NCBI RefSeq assembly: GCF_032918005.1
Contig: NZ_CP136628.1
Location: 5,937,501 to 6,001,500, forward strand
DNA: 64,000 nucleotides
Source of the DNA: Bradyrhizobium sp. NDS-1
GTDB taxonomy: Bacteria > Pseudomonadota > Alphaproteobacteria > Rhizobiales > Xanthobacteraceae
Direction of reading: 5' to 3'
The notes under the pieces are model-generated. The model had not been told where the DNA came from and did no database searches. It saw nothing but the letters and a program-made list of their open reading frames with translations. Position numbers and translations under genes: made by a program. Shown here in pieces: positions 1-8,341 of the stretch (positions are counted from its first letter, which is position 1; each line of letters opens with the position of its first letter).

Positions 1-579
1 GTGCCAGAACAGCGCAAAGCACAGCATCCGGCGCAGGATGTCGGCTCGAAAGCCCTTTGCGAAGACCTGGGCCATCATGGTGAGCAGCCACAGCACACCG
101 GCGGAAACGTGCAGGCCGTGGCAGCCGACCAGCGAAAAGAACGCAGTCAGGAACGCGCTGCGCGACGGGCCGTAGCCGCGCTCGATGAGATCGGCGAACT
201 CGCGGAACTCGAGGACGAGAAAGATCAACCCGAGCACACAGGTCGCGGTCATGCTGAGATAGAACCAGAACCGGTTGCGCACATCGGCGGCGATGCTGGC
301 CATGCCGCAGGTGAAGCTCGACAAGAGCAGGCAGACCGTCTCGATCGCGACGTTCTTCTGCTCGAATATCTCAGAGCCCTTCGGGCCGCCTGCAGTCTGG
401 CCAGACAGCACGGCATAGGCGGCGAAGAAGCAGGAGAACATCACGATGTCCGAGAGCAGGAATATCCAGAACCCGTAGGCGGTCACGATCCGCTTCGACG
501 CAGGTCCGGGATGCTCGATGACGAGCCCGACATGATGGGGATCGGCATGCGCGTGGCCGGCAGTCGCGGTGAGCGCCAT
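1..579 (-). CDS. cyoC: Cytochrome bo3-type quinol oxidase subunit III (partial)
   Basis: Subunit III of the terminal quinol oxidase, an integral inner-membrane protein. The first 193 codons are visible and the 3' end lies beyond the left edge. The start ATG (577-579) overlaps the cyoB stop codon by one base, so the two are translationally coupled. Several hydrophobic segments are visible, with typical subunit III stretches such as GFWIFLLSDIVMFSCFFAAY near residue 36 and SLVGCHGLHVSAG near residue 148. The order cyoA-cyoB-cyoC is that of the standard operon; cyoD would be expected outside the window. It was identified from family resemblance and operon context. Confidence 0.93.
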   Translation of the reverse strand, partial: MALTATAGHAHADPHHVGLVIEHPGPASKRIVTAYGFWIFLLSDIVMFSCFFAAYAVLSGQTAGGPKGSEIFEQKNVAIETVCLLLSSFTCGMASIAADVRNRFWFYLSMTATCVLGLIFLVLEFREFADLIERGYGPSRSAFLTAFFSLVGCHGLHVSAGVLWLLTMMAQVFAKGFRADILRRMLCFALFWH

Positions 580-2579
580 CAGATTGCCCCCGCCATGCTG
601 ACGAGGCTGCGCCGCTCCTCGATATTGACGCGGTCTATCGCCGCAACCTGCTCGGCCGGGATGACGTATTCGTCGTGATCCCGCCAGGCGAACACGACGA
701 AGGTCGCCCACGCGCCCAAGCCGCCGAGGATCACCATCCACCAGATGTGCCAGATCAACGCAAAGCCCATGATCGTGGCGAAGAAAGCGCAGACGAAGCC
801 GGTCGGGGAATTCCGGGGCATCTCGATGTCCTGATACTCCGGTCGGTCAGCATCGAGCGATTGCTCTTTGGCACGGGCCTTCATCTCCCAATAGGTGTCC
901 TCGCCTCGCACGTCGGGATTGAACGCGAAATTGAACACCGGCGGCGGCGATGAGGTCGCCCATTCCAGCGAGCGCCCGTCCCAGGGATCGCCGGTACGAT
1001 CGCGCAAGGCCTCGCGGTTGCGGACGCTGACGACGAGCTGCACGACCTGACAGATCACGCCGATCGTCAGCACCGCCACGCCGACCGCCGCAACGATCAT
1101 CCAGGGCCGCCACGCAGCGACGTCGTAATGCTGCATCCGCCGCGTCATGCCGAGCAAGCCGACGATGTAGAGCGGCATGAAGGTGATGAAAAAGCCGACG
1201 AAAGTGAACCAGAACCCGGCCTTGCCCCAGCGTTCGTCGAGGCGGAAACCGAATGCCTTCGGAAACCAGTATTCGAGGCCGGCGAAGACCCCGAACAGCA
1301 CGCCGCCGATGATGACGTTGTGGAAATGCGCCACCAGGAACATGCTGTTGTGGAGGATGAAGTCGGCCGGCGGCACCGCGAGCAGCACGCCCGTCAATCC
1401 GCCGATGATGAACGTCACCATGAACCCGATTGCCCACAGCATCGGGGTCGCAAAGCGGATGCGGCCGCCATACATCGTGAACAGCCAATTGTAGATCTTC
1501 ACGCCTGTCGGCACCGCGATGATCATGCTGGCGATGCCGAAGATGGCGTTGACGTTTGGCCCCGCCCCCATCGTGAAGAAGTGATGCAGCCAGACCATGA
1601 AGGAGATGACGCAGATCGCCATGGTGGCGAGCACCATCGAGCGATAGCCGAACAGCGCCTTGCCGGAGAAGGTCGAGACCACTTCGGAGAAGATGCCGAA
1701 GGCGGGCAGCACGAGGATGTAGACCTCCGGATGCCCCCAGGCCCAGATCAGGTTCATGAACATCATGACGTTGCCGCCGGCCTCGTTGGTGAAGAAATGG
1801 AAGCCGAGGTAGCGGTCGAGCAAGAGCATCGCCAACGTGGCAGTGAGGATCGGAAAAGCTGCGACGATGAGAAGGTTCGAGGCCAGCGTGGTCCAGCAGA
1901 ACATCGGCATGCGCAGATAATTCATGCCCCTGGTGCGCAGCTTCAGCACCGTCGTGACCAGATTGATGCCGGCCACCAGTGTCCCGACGCCGGAGATTTG
2001 AAGCGACCAGGCGTAATAGTCGACGCCGACGCCGGGCGAGTAGGACAACTCCGACAGCGGCGGAAAGGCGAGCCAGCCGGTGCGGGCGAACTCGCCGACC
2101 ACGAGCGAGATATTGACCAGCAGCGCGCCCGTCGCCGTCAGCCAGAAGCCGACCGAATTCAGCGTCGGAAACGCGACGTCGCGCACCCCGAGTTGCAGTG
2201 GCACGATCAGGTTCATCAGTCCGATCACGAACGGCATGGCCACGAAGAAGATCATGATGGTGCCGTGCGCCGAGAAGATCTGATTGTAGTGCTCGGGCGG
2301 CAGATAGCCCTGCGACTGGTAGGCGACGGCCTGCTGGATCCGCATCATGATGGCGTCGCTGCCGCCGCGCAGCAGCATCACTGAGGCCAGCAGCACATAC
2401 ATGACGCCGATGCGCTTGTGATCGACGCTGGTGATCCATTCGTTCCAGAGGTAGGGCAGATGGCCCTTCACCACGACCCAGGCCAGCACGCCCAGGATTG
2501 CGACCAGCACCACCGCGCCTGCGATGAGCGGTATCGGTTGATCGAATGGAATGGCCGACCAATCGAGCTTACCGAGCAT
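579..2579 (-). CDS. cyoB: Cytochrome bo3-type quinol oxidase subunit I
   Basis: Catalytic subunit of the haem-copper quinol oxidase, 666 aa, close to the 663 aa of E. coli CyoB. It reduces oxygen to water and pumps protons in the inner membrane. The N-terminus (MLGKLDWSAIPFDQPIP) and the segments WAWGHPEVYILVLPAFG, VWLHHFFTMG and LVAHFHNVIIGG hold the histidine ligands of CuB and the haems, including the His-Pro-Glu-Val cross-linked Tyr motif. The ATG at 2579 was chosen over an upstream in-frame codon because the protein then starts exactly as family members do. The start overlaps the cyoA end by 11 bases. Confidence 0.97.
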   Translation of the reverse strand: MLGKLDWSAIPFDQPIPLIAGAVVLVAILGVLAWVVVKGHLPYLWNEWITSVDHKRIGVMYVLLASVMLLRGGSDAIMMRIQQAVAYQSQGYLPPEHYNQIFSAHGTIMIFFVAMPFVIGLMNLIVPLQLGVRDVAFPTLNSVGFWLTATGALLVNISLVVGEFARTGWLAFPPLSELSYSPGVGVDYYAWSLQISGVGTLVAGINLVTTVLKLRTRGMNYLRMPMFCWTTLASNLLIVAAFPILTATLAMLLLDRYLGFHFFTNEAGGNVMMFMNLIWAWGHPEVYILVLPAFGIFSEVVSTFSGKALFGYRSMVLATMAICVISFMVWLHHFFTMGAGPNVNAIFGIASMIIAVPTGVKIYNWLFTMYGGRIRFATPMLWAIGFMVTFIIGGLTGVLLAVPPADFILHNSMFLVAHFHNVIIGGVLFGVFAGLEYWFPKAFGFRLDERWGKAGFWFTFVGFFITFMPLYIVGLLGMTRRMQHYDVAAWRPWMIVAAVGVAVLTIGVICQVVQLVVSVRNREALRDRTGDPWDGRSLEWATSSPPPVFNFAFNPDVRGEDTYWEMKARAKEQSLDADRPEYQDIEMPRNSPTGFVCAFFATIMGFALIWHIWWMVILGGLGAWATFVVFAWRDHDEYVIPAEQVAAIDRVNIEERRSLVSMAGAI

Positions 2580-3402
2580 CGTGGCCTCCGCTGTGCGGAC
2601 GGCCGGCATCGGAGATCAACTCCGGCCCTGGCCCCGGTGGAATGTGCTGCGTCGCGATCAGGTCGAACAGGCGCGGGTCTTCGAGACGATAGGTCGGCCT
2701 GCCCTTCTCGATGCCCTGCTGCATCAGCTTCTTGTAGCTGTCCTCATTCAGCACGGCGTCAGACTTTGCCGTGGCCGCGACCCAATCGGGAAACGCGAGC
2801 GGCGAGACTACGTTGACGTCGAACATCATGTCCGGAAAACCGTCGCCGGAGAAATGCGCCGACAATCCCTGCAGCTTGCCTTCGTTGTCGGCGCGCAGGT
2901 TCAGCTTCGTCACCATGCCGTTCATGGTGTAGATCATGCTGCCGAGCTGCGGGATGAAGAACGTGTTCATCACGCTCGATGACGTCAGCTGGAAATTCAG
3001 CTCGGCACCGGCCGGCACCGTCAGCGAGTTGACGGTGGCGATGCGCTGATCCGGATAGATGAACAGCCATTTCCAGTCGAGAGAGACAGCCTGGATTCGC
3101 ACCGGGCTGCCGGTGCCCGGCACGGGCGCGGCGGGATCGAGCTGGTGCGAGCCGATCCAGGCGACGCCGCCGAGCAGGATGACGGTGAGCGCCGGAATAG
3201 CCCACACCACCATCTCGATACGGCCGGAATAGACGAAGTCAGGCTGGTAGCGCGCCCTGGTATTGGAAGCGCGAAACCAGAACGCAAAGGCCAAAATCGC
3301 GAAAATGGTCGGCACCACGATCACGAGCATGATGAAGACGGAGTCGACCAGGATGGTGCTGTTGGCCGCAGCTACGGGTCCTTGCGGATCGAGCAGATTC
3401 AT
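2569..3402 (-). CDS. cyoA: Cytochrome bo3-type quinol oxidase subunit II
   Basis: Subunit II, 277 aa from the ATG at 3402. Two transmembrane helices (about residues 17-39 and 62-82) precede a periplasmic cupredoxin domain. The CuA ligands of cytochrome c oxidases are absent: the loop reads SAHFSGDGFPDMMF rather than a Cys-containing CuA site. This supports quinol rather than cytochrome c as electron donor. An in-frame GTG at 3438 is possible, but it overlaps the best promoter -10 hexamer, so the ATG is preferred. With either start there is no lipoprotein signal (no lipobox cysteine), unlike E. coli CyoA. Confidence 0.93.
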   Translation of the reverse strand: MNLLDPQGPVAAANSTILVDSVFIMLVIVVPTIFAILAFAFWFRASNTRARYQPDFVYSGRIEMVVWAIPALTVILLGGVAWIGSHQLDPAAPVPGTGSPVRIQAVSLDWKWLFIYPDQRIATVNSLTVPAGAELNFQLTSSSVMNTFFIPQLGSMIYTMNGMVTKLNLRADNEGKLQGLSAHFSGDGFPDMMFDVNVVSPLAFPDWVAATAKSDAVLNEDSYKKLMQQGIEKGRPTYRLEDPRLFDLIATQHIPPGPGPELISDAGRPHSGGHDAR

Positions 3403-3438
3403 CGGCAAGCTACTGGCGGTTGGGAAGCCCCGGGACAC

Positions 3439-3467
3439 AGCCTAGCGCGGGAAAGGCTCCGCAACAA
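3439..3467 (-). promoter_or_regulatory. Putative sigma-70-type promoter of cyoABC
   Basis: On the minus strand TTGTTG (3462-3467) and TAGGCT (3439-3444) are separated by exactly 17 bases, about 37 bases upstream of the cyoA ATG. The fit to the consensus is moderate. If it is used, transcription starts near 3432, which makes the upstream GTG codon an unlikely start. Confidence 0.4.
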
Positions 3468-3658
3468 ACGCGGCGACTTCGGAACGGTTCCTGAACCACT
3501 GGGGTCGACGACGCACGGCGGACCGGCTGCATTATGCAATTCCACGTGATGTCAATGACATGAACGCAGGAGCGGCGCCCTTCTCGCCGCTGAGGGCCGT
3601 TGCTAGTCTGCACGAAATTAATGGGATGAACAGGACGAGAGCCGGGGAGTGAAATGAG

Positions 3659-4459
3659 ATGCGCTTGAAGGACAAGGTCGCGATCGTCGTCGGAGCCGGC
3701 CAGAGCCCCGGCGAAGGGATGGGCAACGGCCGCGCCACCGCGCTGACCTTCGCGCGCGAAGGCGCGAGGGTCCTGTGCGTCGATCATCATCTGGAGTCGG
3801 CCCAGGAAACGGTTGCGATGATCACGGCAAAGCAAGGAACGGCCGCGACGTTCAAAGCCGATGTGACCAAAGCTGCCGACATCAAGGCAATGGTGGCGGA
3901 CGCGCAGTCGCGCTGGGGCCGCATCGACGTGCTGCACAACAATGTCGGCGTCAGCCTGTCCGGCGGCGATGCGGAGCTGCTTCAACTGACCGAAGAGGCG
4001 TTCGACCGCGTGGTCGCCATCAATCTCAAGAGCTGCATTCTCGCGGCAAAAGAAGTTGTCCCGATCATGCGGACGCAGCGCAGTGGCGCCATCATCAACA
4101 TCTCTTCGATGGCCGCGATTACGACCTATCCTTACGTCGCCTACAAGGCGACGAAATCGGCGATGATTGCGTTTACCGAACAGCTCGCCTACCAGAACGC
4201 CGAGTACGGCATCCGGGCCAACGTCATCCTGCCCGGCCTGATGAATACGCCGATGGCGGTCGATACCCGTGCCCGCGAATGGTCCAAGACCCGCGCCGAG
4301 GTCGAAGCCGAACGAGACAGCAAGGTGCCGCTGCGCAAGAAAATGGGCACCGGATGGGATGTCGCCAATGCCGCACTATTCCTGGCGTCGGACGAAGCGG
4401 GCTTCATCACCGGCGTGACATTGCCGGTGGACGGCGGGGCGAGCGTGAGGCGGGGGTAG
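3659..4459 (+). CDS. SDR-family NAD(P)-dependent oxidoreductase
   Basis: Classical short-chain dehydrogenase/reductase, 266 aa. The Rossmann nucleotide-binding motif is a longer variant, GAGQSPGEGMGNG at residues 12-24. It is followed by NNVG, the catalytic Ser in ISSMAA, and the Tyr-x-x-x-Lys pair in YKATK. The C-terminus has the usual GxTLPVDGGAS. The start has a GGGAG ribosome-binding site. It stands alone, divergent from cyoABC by about 250 bp. The substrate cannot be told from sequence. Confidence 0.9.
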   Translation: MRLKDKVAIVVGAGQSPGEGMGNGRATALTFAREGARVLCVDHHLESAQETVAMITAKQGTAATFKADVTKAADIKAMVADAQSRWGRIDVLHNNVGVSLSGGDAELLQLTEEAFDRVVAINLKSCILAAKEVVPIMRTQRSGAIINISSMAAITTYPYVAYKATKSAMIAFTEQLAYQNAEYGIRANVILPGLMNTPMAVDTRAREWSKTRAEVEAERDSKVPLRKKMGTGWDVANAALFLASDEAGFITGVTLPVDGGASVRRG

Positions 4460-4633
4460 GCGGAGACGAACTCAGTGCCCCTTCCCGTCTCCCCCTTGTG
4501 GAAGAAGGTGGCGTGCGCCGAATGAGGGGGCTGGCTCCGCGCGTCCCGATGCGCATGAAGGCGGGAGACGGACCCCTGCCCCCAGTCTGAAAATCAACCG
4601 GCGGCGATGCCCTCCACGAGGGACGGTCGCAAA

Positions 4634-4993
4634 CTAGAAACACCTCACCTCAGCCTCCGCCTGCGCCCGCCTCAAATCATTCACCGCCGTGTTCGCCTGC
4701 TCCGAGGTGCGGAACTGAACGCCAAGATTGCCGCGGACCTGAGACATGCTGAGCGCGGTCTCCGCGGTAACATAGCGCTCATAAGGGACGATTGAGGCCA
4801 CCACGTCGATCGAGCAGGAACATTGCTCGATCGACTGCCGGCTCTCGCCATTGGCCTTCATGCAGCCATAAACGTACTCCGCGCGCGCCGACGTGGGATA
4901 ATCATTGGCTTCCTCGGCCCGCGCCACGCACACCGTCGCCGCCAGCACCGTCAATGCGGCGACAATCGGTCGTAGCTGTCCGGCCAGTTTCAT
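4634..4993 (-). CDS. Small exported cysteine-containing protein, unknown function
   Basis: Hypothetical protein of 119 aa with a Sec signal peptide (MKLAGQLRPIVAALTVLAATVCVARA). The mature part has four cysteines: one in YVYGC, two in the QCSCS cluster, and one next to the C-terminus (RCF). Start 4993 is chosen because GGGAGG lies six bases upstream of it; the in-frame ATG at 4999 would abut that site. It is divergently transcribed from the ABC importer that begins at 5081, so it may share control with it. No family is recognised. Confidence 0.75.
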   Translation of the reverse strand: MKLAGQLRPIVAALTVLAATVCVARAEEANDYPTSARAEYVYGCMKANGESRQSIEQCSCSIDVVASIVPYERYVTAETALSMSQVRGNLGVQFRTSEQANTAVNDLRRAQAEAEVRCF

Positions 4994-5080
4994 GCGCATC
5001 CTCCCGCTGGTTGCGACCAAAGCTATGCTATGCGTATTGTCCTGAAAAGCACTCTGTCAGAGGAAACGGCTCACAAGGTG

Positions 5081-6079
5081 ATGAGAGCACTCGGTGTGAC
5101 AAGGGCACTTGGTCGAACATTGGCGCTCGCAACGGCGCTGGCGCTGACGCTGGCCGCGCCCGGGCGCGCCGCTGATACCATTCGCCTTGCGGTGCAGAAA
5201 ACCGGAACATTCTCCTGGGAGCTGGCTGCGATCCGCGCGAACGGTCTCGACAAGGAAGCGGACCTCTCGCTGGAAGTCTCCGAGCTCGCGAGCACCGAGG
5301 CCGGCAAGATCGCCATGCGCGCAGGCGGCGCCGACATCATCCTGTCGGACTGGCTGTGGGTGTCGCGCGAGCGGGCGCTCGGCGCCAAGCTCACCTTCTA
5401 TCCCTATTCCAGCGCGCTTGGCGCGGTGATGGTCCCAGCCTCGTCGCCGATCAAGTCGCTCGCCGACCTGAAGGGGCGCAAGCTCGCGGTTGCCGGCGGA
5501 GCCATCGACAAGAGCTGGCTGCTGCTCCAGGCGCGCATGAAGCAGGACGGCATCGACCTGAAGACGGAGGCAACTATCGCCTATGGCGCTCCGCCCTTGA
5601 TCGCCGCCAAATCCCTGGACGGCGAGATGGATGCAAGCCTCAATTTCTGGAATTTCTGCGCCCAGCTCGAAGCCAAGGGTTTTAGGCGCCTCGCCGGCAT
5701 CGAGGACATCTTGCCGAAGCTTGGAGCCAAGGGCGCTGTCTCGGCGGTCGGCTATGTCTTTGACGAGCGTTGGGCCGCCAGCCATCGCGAAGCGGTGGCG
5801 CGCTTCATCGCCATGACCCGCAAGGCCAAGCAGCTGCTGGTGAGCTCGGATGCGGCCTGGGACAAGATCGCGCCACTGACAGGCACCAGCGATGCCACCC
5901 TGCTCAAGACCTATCGCGACCGCTATCGCGACGGCATTCCGCGCCGGAGCATCGAGGACGAAGAAAAGGATGCGCGCGTGCTCTACCGCGTGCTGGCCGA
6001 GATCGGCGGCCGCGACCTCGTCGGCCCCGCCGCCGAGCTCGATCCCGGCACCTTCTATCACGCCGTGCCCGGAGACTGA
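5081..6079 (+). CDS. NitT/TauT-type ABC transporter substrate-binding protein
   Basis: Periplasmic binding protein of about 332 aa with a signal peptide ending near APGRAA. Mature features are typical of the NMT1/SsuA/TauA fold: RLAVQKTGTFSWELAA at the N-terminus and SPIKSLADLKGRKLAVAGG mid-protein. An in-frame ATG at 5030 exists, but the ATG at 5081 gives a conventional signal peptide; ribosome-binding sites are weak for both. It is the first gene of a three-gene importer (permease, ATPase) and lies just ahead of the pqqA-lanM-xoxF region. The ligand is unknown; a role in lanthanide or lanthanide-chelator uptake is inferred from position only. Confidence 0.85.
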   Translation: MRALGVTRALGRTLALATALALTLAAPGRAADTIRLAVQKTGTFSWELAAIRANGLDKEADLSLEVSELASTEAGKIAMRAGGADIILSDWLWVSRERALGAKLTFYPYSSALGAVMVPASSPIKSLADLKGRKLAVAGGAIDKSWLLLQARMKQDGIDLKTEATIAYGAPPLIAAKSLDGEMDASLNFWNFCAQLEAKGFRRLAGIEDILPKLGAKGAVSAVGYVFDERWAASHREAVARFIAMTRKAKQLLVSSDAAWDKIAPLTGTSDATLLKTYRDRYRDGIPRRSIEDEEKDARVLYRVLAEIGGRDLVGPAAELDPGTFYHAVPGD

Positions 6080-6080
6080 G

Positions 6081-6818
6081 GTGCTGCGTCTTCTATCGTT
6101 CGCCCTGTTCCTCGTGACCTGGTGGATTGCCGCACTGTTCGTCGGTGGCGCAAAGCTGCCCTCCCCGCCGGCCGTGCTCGAGGTGATGATCGCGGAAGCC
6201 TCATCGGGCGCGCTGTTCCTGCATCTCGGCGCCACGCTGGCGCGGGTCACGCTCGCCTTCGTGCTGGCGATGTCGCTCGGCAGCGCGATCGGCTATCTGA
6301 TGGGACGGGTCAGGCTCGCCGACCGGCTCGGCGATCCCTGGCTGATCCTGCTGCTCAACCTGCCTGCGCTGGTCGTGATCGTGCTGGCCTATATCTGGGC
6401 CGGACTGACCGAGACCGCCGCAATCGCAGCGATCGCCATCAACAAGCTGCCGACGGCGGTCGTCACCTTGCGCGAGGGCACCCGCGCGCTCGACCGCTCG
6501 CTCGACGAGATGGCGAGCGTGTTCGCGATGCCGCGTTGGCGCGCATTCCGCCATGTCGTGTTGCCGCAGCTTGCGCCCTATATCGCCGCCGCGGCCCGCT
6601 CCGGACTGTCGCTGGTGTGGAAGATCGTACTGGTCGCCGAGCTGCTTGGGCGTCCGAACGGCGTCGGCTTCGAGATCGGCGTCGCCTTTCAGCTGTTCGA
6701 CACGCCGCGGCTGCTCGCTTATTCGCTGACATTCGCCGCGGTCGTGCTCGTGATCGAAACCTTGCTGGTGCAGCCGTTCGAAGCCCGCGCAACACGGTGG
6801 CGGCCCCGTGCGGCTTGA
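6081..6818 (+). CDS. ABC transporter permease (NitT/TauT type)
   Basis: Inner-membrane permease of 245 aa with several transmembrane helices and a binding-protein-dependent transport signature. The EAA-like loop lies around LDEMASVFAMPRWRAFRHVV. The GTG start at 6081 is one base after the stop of the binding protein and is preceded by GGAG. It overlaps the ATPase gene by 11 bases, so the three genes are one transcription unit. Confidence 0.88.
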   Translation: MLRLLSFALFLVTWWIAALFVGGAKLPSPPAVLEVMIAEASSGALFLHLGATLARVTLAFVLAMSLGSAIGYLMGRVRLADRLGDPWLILLLNLPALVVIVLAYIWAGLTETAAIAAIAINKLPTAVVTLREGTRALDRSLDEMASVFAMPRWRAFRHVVLPQLAPYIAAAARSGLSLVWKIVLVAELLGRPNGVGFEIGVAFQLFDTPRLLAYSLTFAAVVLVIETLLVQPFEARATRWRPRAA

Positions 6819-7518
6819 GGTCGAAATTACCGGCAAGACGTTCAAAAGTGCCGCCGGCGGGATGCACGAGGTGCTGGCGCCGCTCAAATTCGTGCTTAAC
6901 CCTGGCGAGGTCGGCGTGCTCATTGGCCCCTCGGGCTGCGGCAAGAGCACGATGCTGCGTATCATCCTGGGGCTCGATGGCGATTTCAGGGGCCATGTCG
7001 CCCGTCCACCGCAGGCGCGGATCGGAATGGTGTTCCAGGAGCCGCGACTGTTGCCGTGGCGCTCGGTCGAGCAGAATGTGCGGCTGGCGGCGCCAAACGT
7101 GACCGAGGCAAAGCTGTCGGAGCTTTTCCGAATTCTCGAGCTGGACGCGCACCGCAGCCACTTTCCCGGCGAGTTGTCGCTTGGCCTTGCCCGGCGCGTC
7201 GCGCTCGCCCGCGCCTTTGCAGTCGAGCCCGATCTGCTGGTGCTCGACGAGCCCCTCGCCTCGCTCGACGACGCGCTCGCCGGCCGCTTGCGCGACGAGA
7301 TCGCAACGCTGGTGGCGAGCCGCCCGGTGATGACGCTGCTCGTCACCCACAGTCTCGACGATGCGATCCGGCTCGGCGACCGCCTGTTCTTCTTGTCGCC
7401 GCGCCCCGCGCGCATCGTGCAGGAAGTCCCGATTGCCATTCCGCGCGCGATGCGCAGTGAGGCCGAACTCGGCAGGATCAGGGCGGAGCTCCCAACCTTG
7501 CAGCTTGAATCGAAATGA
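6808..7518 (+). CDS. ABC transporter ATP-binding protein with degenerate signature
   Basis: ATPase of the importer, 236 aa, GTG start. Walker A is GPSGCGKST, the Q-loop is in MVFQEPRLLPW, Walker B is LLVLDEP and the H-loop is TH in LLVTHSLDDA. The signature that is usually LSGGQ/LSGGM reads LSLGL (ELSLGLARRVALARA), so both glycines of the LSGG core are not kept. Otherwise the domain is complete. It probably pairs with the permease encoded immediately upstream. Confidence 0.88.
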   Translation: MRLEVEITGKTFKSAAGGMHEVLAPLKFVLNPGEVGVLIGPSGCGKSTMLRIILGLDGDFRGHVARPPQARIGMVFQEPRLLPWRSVEQNVRLAAPNVTEAKLSELFRILELDAHRSHFPGELSLGLARRVALARAFAVEPDLLVLDEPLASLDDALAGRLRDEIATLVASRPVMTLLVTHSLDDAIRLGDRLFFLSPRPARIVQEVPIAIPRAMRSEAELGRIRAELPTLQLESK

Positions 7519-7564
7519 AAACTCGTGGTCAACTGAAGCAAACGTTGTCGAGGGAGGTTCACCA

Positions 7565-7918
7565 ATGCGGCTTAGGCTGATTGCGATCGGCATCCTCTTG
7601 GTCGCAGTGCCGGGTGCGGCGCTGGCGCAAGCCAAGGGCAAGGGCATCAGGCTCTGGAACCTGACGACGGAAACGATCTCCGGCTTCCAGCTCTCACCCG
7701 CCGGCAAGGCGGACTGGGGCCCGAACCTGTGTTTGAATGACAAGGACAAGGAGGTCGACCACGACGAGCGGCTGCGCATTACCGGCGTCGAGCCGGGCCG
7801 CTACGACGCCAAGGTCAGCTATCCCAGCGCGCGGCAGTGCGTCGTTCGCAACATCGAGATCAGGGCGGACGCAGTGTTCTCGATCGCCGACAAGGACCTG
7901 AAGGACTGCACCAAATAG
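7565..7918 (+). CDS. Small exported protein with an acidic loop, unknown function
   Basis: 117-aa protein with a clear signal peptide (to about residue 22, ALAQA). The mature region has three cysteines and an acidic segment at residues 58-68 (NDKDKEVDHDE) that carries six Asp/Glu in ten residues. It is not a canonical EF-hand because the glycine and spacing are missing. It has a GGGAGG-like ribosome-binding site and follows the ABC ATPase by 46 bp in the same direction, so it is probably in the same operon. A periplasmic metal-related role is conceivable but unproven. Confidence 0.8.
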   Translation: MRLRLIAIGILLVAVPGAALAQAKGKGIRLWNLTTETISGFQLSPAGKADWGPNLCLNDKDKEVDHDERLRITGVEPGRYDAKVSYPSARQCVVRNIEIRADAVFSIADKDLKDCTK

Positions 7919-7946
7919 GTCAAACGCTCGAACAGGCCGTTGCGCC

Positions 7947-8156
7947 TTACGCCTTGTCGTTCGGGCGGGGGTATTCGCAGCGCCACCGCACCGCCTGCCA
8001 CTTCGGGTGTTCTTCGACCCATTGCGCGATATAAGGCGGCGCGGCCATGGCGCATTGCTGCGGCGACCCACTATAGTTGAACATCAGATGCTGCTCCTCG
8101 CAGGTCGCGGGCGAGAGCACCGCACACACGGTCACCACCAGGTCAATCGGGTTCAT
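7947..8156 (-). CDS. Conserved small protein, four cysteines
   Basis: 69-aa protein starting MNPIDLVVTVC, with cysteines in TVCAVL, ATCEE, QQCAM and RWRCEY. The pattern ends in HPKWQAVRWRC. It resembles short uncharacterised proteins commonly seen in Rhizobiales. The start at 8156 has GAGAGG eight bases upstream. It is convergent with the exported protein that ends at 7918. A partly hydrophobic N-terminus may target it to the periplasm. Confidence 0.65.
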   Translation of the reverse strand: MNPIDLVVTVCAVLSPATCEEQHLMFNYSGSPQQCAMAAPPYIAQWVEEHPKWQAVRWRCEYPRPNDKA

Positions 8157-8341
8157 GCCGGGATCCTCTCGCAAGGGCGAACAAGTTTAGCACGAAAGGT
8201 TACGTTCCACGGAGGGGGAAGTTTCAGGTCTGGGCGAGCGATTACAGGCCGGGAACTGAACGTGGATGCCTGGCCCTTCGCCGCGGCGAAGCGGCTTCGG
8301 CCGTGCAGGCGGGACAGGCCCGGGCATGACGATTTCCCGAG
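8157..8341. repeat. Intergenic segment with hairpin-forming GC-rich repeat-like sequence
   Basis: The stretch around 8262-8335 has self-complementary runs (CTTCGCCGCGGCGAAG and neighbours) and ends GGCCCGGGCATGACG. It has the look of the dispersed intergenic repeats common in Bradyrhizobium genomes, but only one copy is visible here, so the repeat status rests on recollection of the style rather than on a second copy. Confidence 0.35.

Noticed and set aside
847..2562. Long minus-strand frame inside cyoB
   Set aside because: It is a second reading frame of the same strand and gives an Arg-rich sequence with no family resemblance.
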